Source: Prevotella sp.
GTDB lineage: Bacteria > Bacteroidota > Bacteroidia > Bacteroidales > Bacteroidaceae
Direction of reading: 5' to 3'
Assembly: GCA_017554105.1 (NCBI GenBank)
Contig: JAFZIY010000031.1
Span: 1 to 64,000, forward strand
DNA: 64,000 nucleotides
Both the position numbers and the translations under genes were made by a program. The notes under the pieces were generated by a model, which saw only the letters and a list, made by a program, of their open reading frames with translations, was not told where the DNA came from and did not search any database. Shown here one piece after another: positions 48,467-58,440 of the stretch. Each line of letters starts with the position of its first letter. Position 1 is the first letter of the stretch.

Positions 48467-50542
48467 TTATTTCACGACCTTCTTTCCATTTACGATGTAT
48501 ATTCCTCGTGGGAGACTGTTGATAGCATCGTTTACAGATGCTCCGGCTGGTACACTGCGCAACAGACGACCGTCAATAGTATATATCTTGAGGGTTGAGG
48601 ATTGAGGATTGAGGGTTGAGCGAAGGTAGTCGATTGATGTGGTTGCTGTCACATCGTCAACATAATAGTGTCCTGCGCCGTCCTTCTGGTTACGGATTAC
48701 AAAGTACTTGGTATCTTGTACGTTGTTAACATCCACCGACTGCGGTGAGCCTGAGCCGTTGCTGAACACGAAGTTCACGTAGTCTTCCTCGCTGGTCAGG
48801 GTATATTCCTTGTAATACCATGTGTATCCGTCAACTGTCTTCGTTGCAGTGATGCGGTCACCAGGCCAACTGGTGTTAGCAGGTGCATGACCGAAGTCAC
48901 TCCAAGTCCAGTAGTTCATTGTGGTCCATCCTGTCACACCCTCGCCCACACGGCAATAAACGGTGATGGTCTTCGGGTCGAAGGTATTCTCTTCAATGGT
49001 GTAGTTGCGCTCGATGATGCCTTTCACTACCCCACCAACGAGGATTCCGACCTTCAGTGTGCAACTCTCGGTAATGTTTATCTCTGTGCCACTATTAACC
49101 TTCTGGCTGCTTACTGTCGGTGTGGTGCCGTTGGTAGTGTATACAAGCTGTGCGCCACTGGTTGCACTCACTGCTGTGAGTTTAACCTTGAAAGCCCCAT
49201 CATAAACACCTGAAGCCTTGTCTGCCCACGCCGTCTCAAGCGCGTTTGCAAGATAATAGCGATAATGATAACCAGAGAGGATAAGGGTATATGTGGAACT
49301 TGATGGTATAAAACCGTCAGGATTGCTTCCCACCACAACCATTAATCTGTTGGCACCGCCAACCTTAATGGAATTAGCATAGTAAGTAGCCGTGCTGCGC
49401 ATTGTGGAATAGGTGCTCTGGTTGGTGATACCAGCCAGTTTGCGGGCAGCCACCATTGCCTTTATCTCATCTTTATAATCGAGCCAATGCTTATAGAACA
49501 CACATGGTGTGCCTGGCATGGCAAGCAGATATGCATTTGCAGCCAGCGTGTCCTTCTTTATCGGGTCCTGCTCGGCATTTGCGCGTTTTTCCGTGTCATG
49601 ATTCTCCACGAACGTAACAGCATACTGACGGTAATTGCCGCTGTTATAATCGTTGCTAATCAAAGGCCAGCTGCCATCGTTCTTTTCTCCCAATTTGCTC
49701 CAGTCAGCACTGTTGATGGCATTGCGCACGGTGTAGCGGAACTGGAAATCGAAGGCGGCACTGGTTTTTCCTGTGGCTTCTATCCAGTTCTTGATGGTAT
49801 TTGTACCGTCCCAACACTCTCCGACTGAGAACTGCGGCTTTGCATAGTTGTTATAGGCTCCAACATAGGAACCACTGAAGCCCTTCACCATATCATAGCG
49901 GAAACCTGTATAGCCGAGGTCATCGATAAGCATCTTGGTATAGGCCTTACATATATTCTGAACGTTTGTGCTGAGATGGTCAAGGTCGCGCATGCCATCC
50001 CAACCTTCGCCAGAGTCATTGTTAGGACTGAGCGAGTAACCGTTGCTGTTAGCCCATGACAGCGTAGCACCGCCGTCATCGTCTTTGCAAATATCGGTGG
50101 ACGTCATCTGGTAGGTAACACCCTGATAAGTCTCGGTAGGGAAGTCAACCCAGTTGCTAACATTCTTGCGATGGTTAACAACCACATCGGCAATAGTACC
50201 AATACCCTTGCTCTTGAATGTTGAAATCATGTTCCGCAGTTCCTGCTCAGTGCCAAAAGAACTGGTATAATGGTTGCCTCCTGGGAACCAATACAAATCA
50301 TCATAACCCATGGAAGTTCCTCCGCAGTTACCACTTTGTGGCACCCAGATGAGATCGAACGTAGAGGCAAAATCCTCTGCCTGACTCTCCAACTTTGTCC
50401 ATTTTGACTGTGCAAAAGAGTCCCAATAGAATCCTTGCAGCATAACGCCACCATAATTCTCTGGCCATCCCTGAGCACTCACATTCTGTGAGCAGGTTAT
50501 CATCAAAGCCGTTGCGATAATAGTTTTCAGAAGAGATTTCAT
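48467..50542 (-). CDS. Secreted alpha-amylase (GH13) with CBM26-like domain and T9SS tail
   Basis: The 691-residue protein has a signal peptide (TIIATALMITCSQNVSAQ) and a GH13 barrel with GFRYDMVKG (nucleophile), VGECWDG (acid) and FVENHDTE. An FN3-like/chitobiase C-type domain (VKLTAVSATSGAQLVYTTNGTTPT) follows, then a starch-binding CBM26-like part (ITVYCRVGEGVTGWTTMNYWTW to VNFVFSNGSGSPQSVDV). The end (LKIYTIDGRLLRSVPAGASVNDAINSLPRGIYIVNGKKVVK) is a type 9 secretion sorting domain. A tandem repeat (48,587-48,621) adds LRSTLNPQSST before the tail. It starts starch breakdown outside the cell. It has its own promoter, operator and terminator. Confidence 0.92.
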   Translation of the reverse strand: MKSLLKTIIATALMITCSQNVSAQGWPENYGGVMLQGFYWDSFAQSKWTKLESQAEDFASTFDLIWVPQSGNCGGTSMGYDDLYWFPGGNHYTSSFGTEQELRNMISTFKSKGIGTIADVVVNHRKNVSNWVDFPTETYQGVTYQMTSTDICKDDDGGATLSWANSNGYSLSPNNDSGEGWDGMRDLDHLSTNVQNICKAYTKMLIDDLGYTGFRYDMVKGFSGSYVGAYNNYAKPQFSVGECWDGTNTIKNWIEATGKTSAAFDFQFRYTVRNAINSADWSKLGEKNDGSWPLISNDYNSGNYRQYAVTFVENHDTEKRANAEQDPIKKDTLAANAYLLAMPGTPCVFYKHWLDYKDEIKAMVAARKLAGITNQSTYSTMRSTATYYANSIKVGGANRLMVVVGSNPDGFIPSSSTYTLILSGYHYRYYLANALETAWADKASGVYDGAFKVKLTAVSATSGAQLVYTTNGTTPTVSSQKVNSGTEINITESCTLKVGILVGGVVKGIIERNYTIEENTFDPKTITVYCRVGEGVTGWTTMNYWTWSDFGHAPANTSWPGDRITATKTVDGYTWYYKEYTLTSEEDYVNFVFSNGSGSPQSVDVNNVQDTKYFVIRNQKDGAGHYYVDDVTATTSIDYLRSTLNPQSSTLKIYTIDGRLLRSVPAGASVNDAINSLPRGIYIVNGKKVVK
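48587..48621. repeat. GGATTGAGGGTTGA tandem repeat inside the amylase gene
   Basis: About five 7-bp units (TTGAGGG / TTGAGGA) in frame between the CBM and the sorting tail. Confidence 0.65.
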
Positions 50543-50575
50543 AATGGTGTAGTTTTATTATTACGTTTCCAAGTG

Positions 50576-50583
50576 CAAAGATA
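50576..50583 (-). promoter_or_regulatory. Amylase promoter, -7 box
   Basis: TATCTTTG, an exact TAnnTTTG match; no TTTG at -33. Confidence 0.6.
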
Positions 50584-50638
50584 ATAGAAAAATCGTTTCG
50601 TTGTTCTCTAACCTACTGATTTTTCACCACTTGGTATG

Positions 50639-50652
50639 TGCAAACGATTGCA
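50639..50652. promoter_or_regulatory. LacI-family operator TGCAAACGATTGCA (amylase)
   Basis: One mismatch to the 14-bp palindrome. Its centre is 62.5 bp from the -7 box. Confidence 0.75.
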
Positions 50653-50662
50653 CCTACCTTAT

Positions 50663-50698
50663 AAAAAAACAGGTGGGTATTCCGAAGAAACCCACCTG
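50663..50698 (-). terminator. Terminator of the susCDEF operon
   Basis: CAGGTGGGT and ACCCACCTG, a perfect 9-bp stem with an 11-nt loop, then TTTTTTT on the minus strand. Confidence 0.88.
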
Positions 50699-50722
50699 AA
50701 TTATTTGAAAGTTCTAGAACTG

Positions 50723-52138
50723 TTATTCTACCGTGCAATAAATCTTGTCAGATGTCTTACGGGTAGGATAAAGCTTAATGGTAGTTCCGACGACTCCGAG
50801 GTTCTTTCCGTTTCCAACGAGGTCATTAATAACCATCGATGGTTCAACGGTGTCATTACCACCGAGGTTGATACCCCAGTCATTGTTGGCAGTGAACTTC
50901 CAACCGTTGGCAGTAACTCCAGCAGCTCTGATTACGTAGCAGTAGTTTGCTGCGTCCCAAGTCATTTGCTGGGCATCGTCACCAGGATTCCAACCGTTAA
51001 AGTCTCCCACGAGGTTCATGTTTGTGATGTAAGTACCGGTCAGTGTTAGTGCTGCAAGGTCAGCAACAACGTAATATACACCTTCGCCTGCATTAGCCTT
51101 GAAGTTAGTGCCACCACCTTGAGTAAAGTCACCGCTGACTCCACCCGAGAAGGTACTGTAGTTAATCTCGTTATCCCATGAACCAGCAACACGCTGGAAC
51201 TTAAACTCATTGCCCCATCCGTTAGGATCAGCGCAATAGATGTAACCAGTGTAGGTACCATTATCGTTAGTAAGCGCAAGTTTCTGCTCAGCATTTGCCC
51301 AACCATCGGTAGCTCCGATGAAATAGATAAACGGTTCAAATGATATGTACTCGTAAGTCCATGTCTGGTCGAGCATGTTGAACGTCAGACGCACATACTT
51401 GGCAGTGCGTGGAGGAGCAGGAACCAAGAAGTTTCCACCAACATTGTTATAGTTGAACTTGCCTGCCTCGTCTGCAGAGCAGAGGCACTTGCTCCAGTCG
51501 CCACCGAGGCCAGACTCTGGTGTGAGTTTGAACTGGATTTCTCCATTGATGTTTTCAACAGGTATCGTAACCTTGAACACAGGATCCTCATACGGATCAC
51601 CACCGCCATTGACAACAGGATAGGTCTTATCAGAGTTGTTCCATCCGTTAACAGTACCTGTGATATAATATGTATTCTCTAACTCTGGTGCCTGCGGTAT
51701 AGCCTTCACCGTAATGACTCCGGCATTGATGTTTGTTGCTACACCATTTACTATGGCATTGAGAATAACCTCTGCCCTTGCCTCACGCTCCACAGGGCGC
51801 ACGCCATAGAGTGAAGAGAAAAAGTCTTGAAGAGCCTGGCTCGACACCATTCCATCAGGATCAGCGCTAAGCTCAGCATTATCAAATATCATCTTGGCAA
51901 CCGTAAGCGTGAATCCATCTGGCAGAGTACCAGAGAGTGTGAATGCCCTCACATCTTTTTCGTTTGAAAGACTAATGTTGTTAAGGTTGATAACATCAAC
52001 AGCAGATGCACTGAAACCAGGAACTACAATGCTTTCCTCGGCCTCGTTACTCTGAGGTGACGCCCAATCTTCATATTCATTGCCAGCACACCCTACGAGA
52101 AGCAGGGCTGCACTAAGCATCATCATTAATTTTTTCAT
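50723..52138 (-). CDS. susF: SusF-like starch-binding outer-membrane lipoprotein
   Basis: The 471-residue protein has a lipoprotein signal (MMMLSAALLLVGCAG), an N-terminal SusE/SusF Ig-like domain (about 35-150) and three strand-rich starch-binding domains (CBM58-like): TYYITGTVNGWNNSDKTYP, IYFIGATDGWANAEQKLAL and MNLVGDFNGWNPGDDAQQM. Each has the W that stacks on glucose rings. It holds starch on the cell surface for SusC/D. It is the last gene of the operon, and a strong terminator follows 25 bp after its stop. A hairpin separates it from susE. Confidence 0.88.
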   Translation of the reverse strand: MKKLMMMLSAALLLVGCAGNEYEDWASPQSNEAEESIVVPGFSASAVDVINLNNISLSNEKDVRAFTLSGTLPDGFTLTVAKMIFDNAELSADPDGMVSSQALQDFFSSLYGVRPVEREARAEVILNAIVNGVATNINAGVITVKAIPQAPELENTYYITGTVNGWNNSDKTYPVVNGGGDPYEDPVFKVTIPVENINGEIQFKLTPESGLGGDWSKCLCSADEAGKFNYNNVGGNFLVPAPPRTAKYVRLTFNMLDQTWTYEYISFEPFIYFIGATDGWANAEQKLALTNDNGTYTGYIYCADPNGWGNEFKFQRVAGSWDNEINYSTFSGGVSGDFTQGGGTNFKANAGEGVYYVVADLAALTLTGTYITNMNLVGDFNGWNPGDDAQQMTWDAANYCYVIRAAGVTANGWKFTANNDWGINLGGNDTVEPSMVINDLVGNGKNLGVVGTTIKLYPTRKTSDKIYCTVE

Positions 52139-52163
52139 ATTCAGATATTGTGTTTAGGATGCC

Positions 52164-52189
52164 TCACCGTCCGCGTTAACAGACGGTGA
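52164..52189 (-). promoter_or_regulatory. Hairpin between susE and susF
   Basis: TCACCGTC and GACGGTGA form an 8-bp stem with a 10-nt loop. No T run follows directly on the minus strand, so it probably tunes RNA stability rather than ends transcription. Confidence 0.55.
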
Positions 52190-52203
52190 AGCTATCTGTT
52201 TTT

Positions 52204-53403
52204 TTATTTACTGATAAACATATACTGACCTGTGAGGTCGTTCAAGAATACGGTGTACTCACCTTCTGTTACAGGAATGTTGCTTCCGTTCTGTACTCCG
52301 ACGCCGTATGGGAAGCCTGAACCACCCCAGTTAACGTCCCAGTTGCCGTTAGCAGCAAACTTAAGCTCGCAAGCGCTGAGACTGAAGTCGCCCTTCCAGA
52401 TGTGGCTTATACCACCGTCCTTTACAGCACAGAGTGAAAGTGCATCGGCAGCAGCATCCCATCCGTTGTGTGAACCAGGCATTGCAACAGAGTTGTAAAC
52501 AGTACCCGCAATATCCGTAGCAGGCTCAATAGTTACCTCATCAGTAGCGGTGTTGAAGGTTGCAACATAGTAACCAGCCTTGCCTTCCTTGAGGCAGAGG
52601 TTTCCATCGCCATTGCTCTCGAAGTACTCGTTTTCGCCATCGCCGAAGAACGACTCGTAGTTCTTCTGGATATCCCAGTTACCTGGAATCTGAACGAACT
52701 TGAACTGTCCACCTTCAGGAACATAGAATGTAAGGTCGATGATACCAGTACCTGTCTTCTTATCGAACTCAGCGTCCTTTGCTGGGAACATAGGCATCAG
52801 GCCATTACCAATCTGGTCGGTGCCGTTGCCCCATCCACCTCCGATGAAGTTACCTACAGCATACCACAACAGAGGAGCGGCATCCTTGAGTTCTACATAA
52901 TAAGGAACAGTGTTTATCTCAACAATATTTGAGTAGATAGTGTTGCCCGCAAGAGTAGAAAGTGCACGAACATAGAGTTTCTGGCTTGAAGGAACCTGGT
53001 CCTCAGGCCATTGTTCCATCTTCTGAATTGCCTTTGCCATTTCAGCAGCATCGATTGCTGTCGAACAAACACCCGTAGGAGTACCTACAGTAACGTAAGT
53101 CGGTATCGTGTTGCCACTCTCATCAGCATTTGCCTGCTCGTCAGAAATGGTCCAGTCGTTCTTAGTTGAAACCTGAAGTTCGTACTGGGCAGCAGCAGGG
53201 AATCCATAATCAGGCTGCGACCACGTGAAAGGAAGAGAGGTCGAAGTTGACAAATCAGTTGCCATTTCAGCATAGCCAGGGGTGTTCAGCGTGAATGACG
53301 TTGGCGACTGCAGCACAGGGTTGTGGTCGAGGTCGTCCTCACAAGCAGTGAACAAGCATACACTGCAAAGCAGCAGCAATGTTGACTTGATTATATTTTT
53401 CAT
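52204..53403 (-). CDS. susE: SusE-like starch-binding outer-membrane lipoprotein
   Basis: This 399-residue protein has a lipoprotein signal (LLLLCSVCLFTACED), an N-terminal SusE Ig-like domain (FTLNTPGYAEMATDLSTSTSLPFTWSQPDYGFPAAAQYELQVS) and two starch-binding domains (LLWYAVGNFIGGGWGNG and VAMPGSHNGWDAAADALSLC). SusE and SusF share the N-terminal fold and differ in the number of binding domains, as here (two and three). It follows susD by 28 bp. Confidence 0.9.
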   Translation of the reverse strand: MKNIIKSTLLLLCSVCLFTACEDDLDHNPVLQSPTSFTLNTPGYAEMATDLSTSTSLPFTWSQPDYGFPAAAQYELQVSTKNDWTISDEQANADESGNTIPTYVTVGTPTGVCSTAIDAAEMAKAIQKMEQWPEDQVPSSQKLYVRALSTLAGNTIYSNIVEINTVPYYVELKDAAPLLWYAVGNFIGGGWGNGTDQIGNGLMPMFPAKDAEFDKKTGTGIIDLTFYVPEGGQFKFVQIPGNWDIQKNYESFFGDGENEYFESNGDGNLCLKEGKAGYYVATFNTATDEVTIEPATDIAGTVYNSVAMPGSHNGWDAAADALSLCAVKDGGISHIWKGDFSLSACELKFAANGNWDVNWGGSGFPYGVGVQNGSNIPVTEGEYTVFLNDLTGQYMFISK

Positions 53404-53431
53404 AATGAATATTTCTTTATATGTTTATTGA

Positions 53432-55066
53432 TTAATATCCAGGGTTCTGCACGAGATTGCTGTTAGCAATGAGGTCGGTCTCTGGTAACGGGAATATAGC
53501 AAGGTGAGAGTCGATGTTGCGACCTGTCTTCACTCCGCCTTTCCAAGCCCAGTTGTAGTTCACATTGCCTGCATAGCGACCGAAACGAATAAGAGTAGGA
53601 CGGCGTACTGCCTCGTAGTATAACTCACGGCTCCACTCGTCGCAGATCTCGCCCAGAGTGAAGTTAGCCTTTGTCTCTGCATGTGCACGGCTGCGCAGGT
53701 CGTTGATGGCCTTCAGACCTTCAGAGGTAACGGTACCGCCATTCTGGCGTGCGGTAGCCTCTGCATAAGAAAGGTAAGCCTCAGCAACACGGAAGAGGAA
53801 TACATCAGCATCAGAATACTTGGTACCATGGCCAGAAGTGCCTGCAGTGTTGAAGTTGTTGAACTTACAAACTGCAAAACCGCGAACGAAGTGTCCGTCA
53901 GAGTTGATGTCGGTGAGAGTCTCTGCACCGTCAACCTCACGTCCCTGACCATCGAACATTGCACGGTCGTCACCAGCTGCCTCAGGCATAGCATATGCAC
54001 CGATGTTAGGAGCATCGTTGTTGGGGAAGAACTTTGCAACCAAGTCAGCACGCATACGGTTACCGCCCCAAGCCTCTGAAGCATTGCCTCCAGGAACACT
54101 TGAACTGAAGATGTGTACGTTAGCATCTATGCTTCCTGCCATAAGGAATGTAGAAGTACCGTACGACTGAGTTGTCAGACCATCCTGAAGGATTGGGAAG
54201 ATAGCCTCAACAGAAGCACCGTTCTCGCCATTGTCACCCATGAAGAGCTGTGCATATGCACTGTAACCATTCTTCTCTGCGGTGTAAAGCTTGTAGCTGG
54301 AGTTCATTATCTTCTGAGCATATTCAGCAGCCTTTGACCACTGAGCAGAGCCAGTGTAAACCTCTGCGTTAAGATAGAGACGCATGAGGAGGAACCATGC
54401 TGCAGCCTTATCTACACGACCATAATCAGAGTCGCTTGATGTCTTAGGTCTTGCATCGCTCAGACTTGGCTCAATATCAAGAAGCTCCTGCTCGATCCAA
54501 TTGAAAAGGTCGGCACGCTGTATCTGCTCTGGCTTAGCAGTAGACACTGCAAGTGTGAAAGGCACGTTTGCATAACCGTCCATGAGATAGAAGTAGTCAA
54601 GAGCGCGGAGGAAACGAACCTCTGCAGTCTTCGTTGCATCATAATCTGAGAAATCCTCAAGATACTGGTTGCAGAATGCAATGGCAACATAGAGTCTGTA
54701 ATAGAAACCACGGAGCATCGGGTGACTCTTGTCTATAGCATTGATGCAGAAAGGATAGATACCGTCGTCACCCCAACCGCAAATAGCCTCGTCGGTGGTG
54801 AGTTCGTTAGAGTTCCACAACTGGCGGTAGTAACCTGAAGTACCTCCGTCGATGCCGTCAACGTCGCTGTCACCGTCCGGACCTGTCTGTCCAGCAAGTG
54901 CAATAACGCCATAACATTTGTTCAGCAGCGCGTCAGGACTGATCTTATCTCCAGTCTGAAGGTTCGGGTTGATTGGAGTCACGTCCAGGTCTCCTGTACA
55001 CGACGTAGTACCCAAAGCAAGTGCCAATGCTGCTGCCGAGAAGATATATTTTATATACTTTTTCAT
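53432..55066 (-). CDS. susD: SusD/RagB-like starch-binding lipoprotein
   Basis: The 544-residue protein has a lipoprotein signal (AALALALGTTSCTG), four TPR-like helical pairs including AEVRFLRALDYFYLMDGYANVPF and a C-terminal LRSRAHAETKANFTLGEICDEWSRELYYEAVRRPTLIRFGRYAGN, the SusD family hallmark. It caps the SusC channel and delivers maltodextrin to it. It starts 24 bp after susC. Length is normal. Confidence 0.96.
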   Translation of the reverse strand: MKKYIKYIFSAAALALALGTTSCTGDLDVTPINPNLQTGDKISPDALLNKCYGVIALAGQTGPDGDSDVDGIDGGTSGYYRQLWNSNELTTDEAICGWGDDGIYPFCINAIDKSHPMLRGFYYRLYVAIAFCNQYLEDFSDYDATKTAEVRFLRALDYFYLMDGYANVPFTLAVSTAKPEQIQRADLFNWIEQELLDIEPSLSDARPKTSSDSDYGRVDKAAAWFLLMRLYLNAEVYTGSAQWSKAAEYAQKIMNSSYKLYTAEKNGYSAYAQLFMGDNGENGASVEAIFPILQDGLTTQSYGTSTFLMAGSIDANVHIFSSSVPGGNASEAWGGNRMRADLVAKFFPNNDAPNIGAYAMPEAAGDDRAMFDGQGREVDGAETLTDINSDGHFVRGFAVCKFNNFNTAGTSGHGTKYSDADVFLFRVAEAYLSYAEATARQNGGTVTSEGLKAINDLRSRAHAETKANFTLGEICDEWSRELYYEAVRRPTLIRFGRYAGNVNYNWAWKGGVKTGRNIDSHLAIFPLPETDLIANSNLVQNPGY

Positions 55067-55090
55067 AATTGTTTCCTATTTATAATTTCT

Positions 55091-58000
55091 TTAGAAGTTC
55101 AAGTTAAGACCAAGAATGAAAGAGATAGGACGTGGATAGATGTTGTTGTCAATACCACCGAACACCTCTGGATCAATACCATCATACTTCGTGATGCAGA
55201 ATACATTGGAAGCAGTTGCATAAACACGGCCATTGATTCCGTGCCAGCTGCCAGAGCGGAAGAGGTCAGCAAAGCTGTAACCCAGCGTGATATTGTCACA
55301 CTTCAGGAAAGAAGCGTTCTGTACCCAACGGTCTGAAAGCATTGCATGCTGGTTGTAGGTTGACCATCCATCCTCGATAGCAGCCACCGGACGGTTTGTC
55401 AGATATATGCTGTTTCCGTAGATTTCACCTGAACCGACGTTAGAGGTTCCTGCTGCAAGGTCATTGAACAAGTAGTTGCCTATGCTTGCACGGAGAGAGA
55501 AACCGAAGTCGATGTTTCTCCACTCAAGACGTGATGAAAGTCCCATTGTAACAGGAGCCATCGGGCTCTTGTAGAAATAGAGGTCGTCTGGAGTGATGTT
55601 ACCATCAGCATTGCGGTCAACAACAACGCCCTCGATAGGCTTGCCAGCCTCATCGTAAGCCTGCTGGTAAACATAGAATGAGTTTGCGGGATGTCCAACG
55701 GCATGAGCCTGACATGTGTTACCCGTACCAGCCGAAACGCCACCAGTTGGAACGTAGTAGTTCTCGTCGTCGCCACCAGTCAGCTTGGTAATCTTGTTAG
55801 CATTATATGTGAAGTTATAAGAAATGAGCCAGTGCCAGTCCTTGGTGTCAAGGGCACGCCAGTTAAGTGTAACCTCAGTACCAACGTTCTGCAGAGAACC
55901 GATGTTAGAAATCACCTGGTTGCGGAAGTTTGTACCTGCAGGAACAGTCACCTTATTAATAAGGTCGGTGGTCTTGCGGAAGTACCAGTCAACGCTACCG
56001 GTAAGTCTGTGGTTTATGATACCGAAGTCAAGACCGATGTTGTATGTCGTTGTCTTCTCCCACTTGAGGTCTGGGTTGTACTCGTTTGGACGAACCATCA
56101 CAACGCCAGGAATCAGAGGATAAAGGCTACCCTGTCCAGAGTTTGCCTGATAGATAGCAAAGTAAGGATAGTCACCCTGCTGGATATCCTGCTGACCTGT
56201 GATACCCCAACCAAGACGAAGCTTGAGATCAGAGAGCCATTCAATCTCGCGGAACTTGTTCTCGTCCTTAATCTTCCATGCGAAAGCAAATGATGGGAAT
56301 GTATCCCAGTGCTTCTTGAAACGTGAAGAACCGTCACGACGAACAGTACCTGTCAACATGTAACGACCGTCCATCAGACTCCAGTTAGCACGACCGAAGA
56401 AAGATACGAGGAAACTCTCTGTCTTGAAGCGATAATCCTCAAGCACACCGTCACCGTCGTAGTCAACACCTGAGTCGGTATAGATTTGACCAGCCCTAGG
56501 ATTTGTTGAAGGATAGTAAGAGAAATAGCGGTTGCACTGTGAACGCCAGAAGTGCTGCCACTCATAACCTACCATGATATCGAAGTGATTCTTTGCGGCA
56601 TCATTGAAGTCGTGGTAATACTGTGCATAAGTACTGAACTGCAAATTGCGCTTAGTAACTCTGTCAGTACCATTAGAACCGTAGTAAATAGCAAGTGGGT
56701 TCGATGGCAGGACGTTGGTAACCTGACGACCACTTGAGATATCGGCACCAGCCGTCATGTGCAAGCGGAGGTCTTCGAAACCATGAATCTGATAGTCAAC
56801 GTCAGCACTTCCGATGAAGTCACGGCTGATAGCTGTGTCATCCTTCAACTCGAGCACTGCCAAAGGATTCTTTGTTGCCAAAGAATAATAGGTATTTGGC
56901 CATGTCGGGTCGTTAAGAGCTGTTCCGTCAGTCTTCCACTCGAAGAAGTTGCCGAAGTTGGCAGCATCTACCGAGGTGTTGTCGTAAGGACTCTGAGTCG
57001 GGTCAAACCAGAGAGCAGAACCGATAGCAGCACCGTCAGCATAACGTGACTTTGCCCACATTCCCTTACCGTTCAGGTTGATTTTCAGATGATCCTCGAG
57101 GAGAGTTGGACTAAGGTTCACCGATGCGGTGTAACGGTCAAACTTACTGGTCTTTAGAATACCCTGCTGTCCTGTATAGCCTAAGCTTACACGATAAGGA
57201 AGCACTGTAGAAAGAGTTCCAGACAAAGAAACGTTGTGGTCGTGGCTGATAGCGGTACGATAAATCTCGTCCTGCCAGTTGGTGTTTGCTGTGCCCATAG
57301 CATTATAGGCTGCACTGCCCTCACCAAAACGCTCTGTGATAAAGTCACGATACTGGTTACCGTCCATCACTTTGACAGTCTTCTTCTTCATACTCATGGT
57401 AACACTACCATTGTATGCAACCTCCAGACCGCGACGTCCCTTCTTTGTTGTAATAATGATAACACCATTTGAACCACGGCTACCGTAAATAGCAGTGGCA
57501 GAAGCATCTTTCAGTACGTTGAACGATTCGATGTCCTGAGGGTTAACCATTGACAAGGGGTTAGCAAGACCTTTCACACCATCGTTATCCATTGCGATAC
57601 CATCGATAACGATAAGAGGCTTGTTGCTTGCCGAAAGTGAAGAACCACCACGAATACGGATTTCAGCACCACCACCAGGAGTACCACCACCGTCAGTGAC
57701 ATTCACACCTGCGATTTTTCCTTGCATGAGATCCTGTGGATTAACTACAAGACCTTTGTTCTTTGAATCTGGTTTCAATGCTGTAACGCTTCCCGTGAGG
57801 TCGCTCTTCTTTACAGCACCATAACCGATAACGACTACTTCATTAAGGCTCTGGGCTGCGTCTTCCTCCAGCGTCACAACCATGTGTGGCGATGCGGTAA
57901 CCTTTGCATCCTGATAGCCGATATACGAAATCGTCAGAGTCGCTCCTGCTGGAGCTTCAATCGTGAAGTTACCATCGAAGTCGGTGATGGCACCGCCATT

Positions 58001-58165
58001 CTGCCCATCAATGCGGACAGTAGCACCAATCACTGGTTCGCCGGTAGCATCCTTGACTTGACCTGTCACAGTATTCGACTGCGCGAAGGTCCCGACAGAT
58101 AGGAATAACCCAAACAAGAGGGTAAGAACCCGCATAGGGATTCTAATTTTTACCTGCTTCATCAT
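55091..58165 (-). CDS. susC: SusC-type TonB-dependent transporter
   Basis: This 1,024-residue protein has a signal peptide, a carboxypeptidase-D-like N-terminal domain (VTGQVKDATGEPVIGATVRI), a plug (GYGAVKKSDLTGSV, then GGSSLSASNKPLIVIDG), and a 22-strand barrel ending in a C-terminal Phe (FILGLNLNF). It imports maltodextrins across the outer membrane with energy from TonB. It opens the susCDEF operon; the transcript has a leader of about 130 nt. Its promoter shares one LacI-family operator with the divergent lacI-family gene. Confidence 0.97.
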   Translation of the reverse strand: MMKQVKIRIPMRVLTLLFGLFLSVGTFAQSNTVTGQVKDATGEPVIGATVRIDGQNGGAITDFDGNFTIEAPAGATLTISYIGYQDAKVTASPHMVVTLEEDAAQSLNEVVVIGYGAVKKSDLTGSVTALKPDSKNKGLVVNPQDLMQGKIAGVNVTDGGGTPGGGAEIRIRGGSSLSASNKPLIVIDGIAMDNDGVKGLANPLSMVNPQDIESFNVLKDASATAIYGSRGSNGVIIITTKKGRRGLEVAYNGSVTMSMKKKTVKVMDGNQYRDFITERFGEGSAAYNAMGTANTNWQDEIYRTAISHDHNVSLSGTLSTVLPYRVSLGYTGQQGILKTSKFDRYTASVNLSPTLLEDHLKINLNGKGMWAKSRYADGAAIGSALWFDPTQSPYDNTSVDAANFGNFFEWKTDGTALNDPTWPNTYYSLATKNPLAVLELKDDTAISRDFIGSADVDYQIHGFEDLRLHMTAGADISSGRQVTNVLPSNPLAIYYGSNGTDRVTKRNLQFSTYAQYYHDFNDAAKNHFDIMVGYEWQHFWRSQCNRYFSYYPSTNPRAGQIYTDSGVDYDGDGVLEDYRFKTESFLVSFFGRANWSLMDGRYMLTGTVRRDGSSRFKKHWDTFPSFAFAWKIKDENKFREIEWLSDLKLRLGWGITGQQDIQQGDYPYFAIYQANSGQGSLYPLIPGVVMVRPNEYNPDLKWEKTTTYNIGLDFGIINHRLTGSVDWYFRKTTDLINKVTVPAGTNFRNQVISNIGSLQNVGTEVTLNWRALDTKDWHWLISYNFTYNANKITKLTGGDDENYYVPTGGVSAGTGNTCQAHAVGHPANSFYVYQQAYDEAGKPIEGVVVDRNADGNITPDDLYFYKSPMAPVTMGLSSRLEWRNIDFGFSLRASIGNYLFNDLAAGTSNVGSGEIYGNSIYLTNRPVAAIEDGWSTYNQHAMLSDRWVQNASFLKCDNITLGYSFADLFRSGSWHGINGRVYATASNVFCITKYDGIDPEVFGGIDNNIYPRPISFILGLNLNF

Positions 58166-58300
58166 TCTACATTGTTTTTTAAGTTAGTGAAATATTTATT
58201 AGTTATTATATTTAAACTGTCTCAGGTTATTCAAGGTCAATAGACTACATCCTTAGTAGTATCATTTCCGTCCAAAGCCTATTATGGCTGTTTCACTTTG

Positions 58301-58308
58301 CAAATTTA
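58301..58308 (-). promoter_or_regulatory. susC promoter, -7 box
   Basis: TAAATTTG on the minus strand, an exact match to TAnnTTTG. Confidence 0.65.
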
Positions 58309-58364
58309 ACTTTAAATGTGTTACATTGTACTTGTTTTGCCAAATATTTTTATTATTTTTGCGC

Positions 58365-58376
58365 GCAAACGTTTGC
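58365..58376. promoter_or_regulatory. LacI-family operator GCAAACGTTTGC (susC/lacI)
   Basis: A 12-bp perfect palindrome with the same core as at 48,287 and 50,639, midway between two divergent promoters. Confidence 0.8.
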
Positions 58377-58432
58377 ACAACGTTATCTAATTAAAATTAT
58401 ATAATGTACGCGCGTGATTAGAAACTTTTAAA

Positions 58433-58440
58433 TAACTTTG
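58433..58440 (+). promoter_or_regulatory. lacI-family gene promoter, -7 box
   Basis: TAACTTTG, an exact match to TAnnTTTG, 57 bp before the ATG. Confidence 0.65.
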
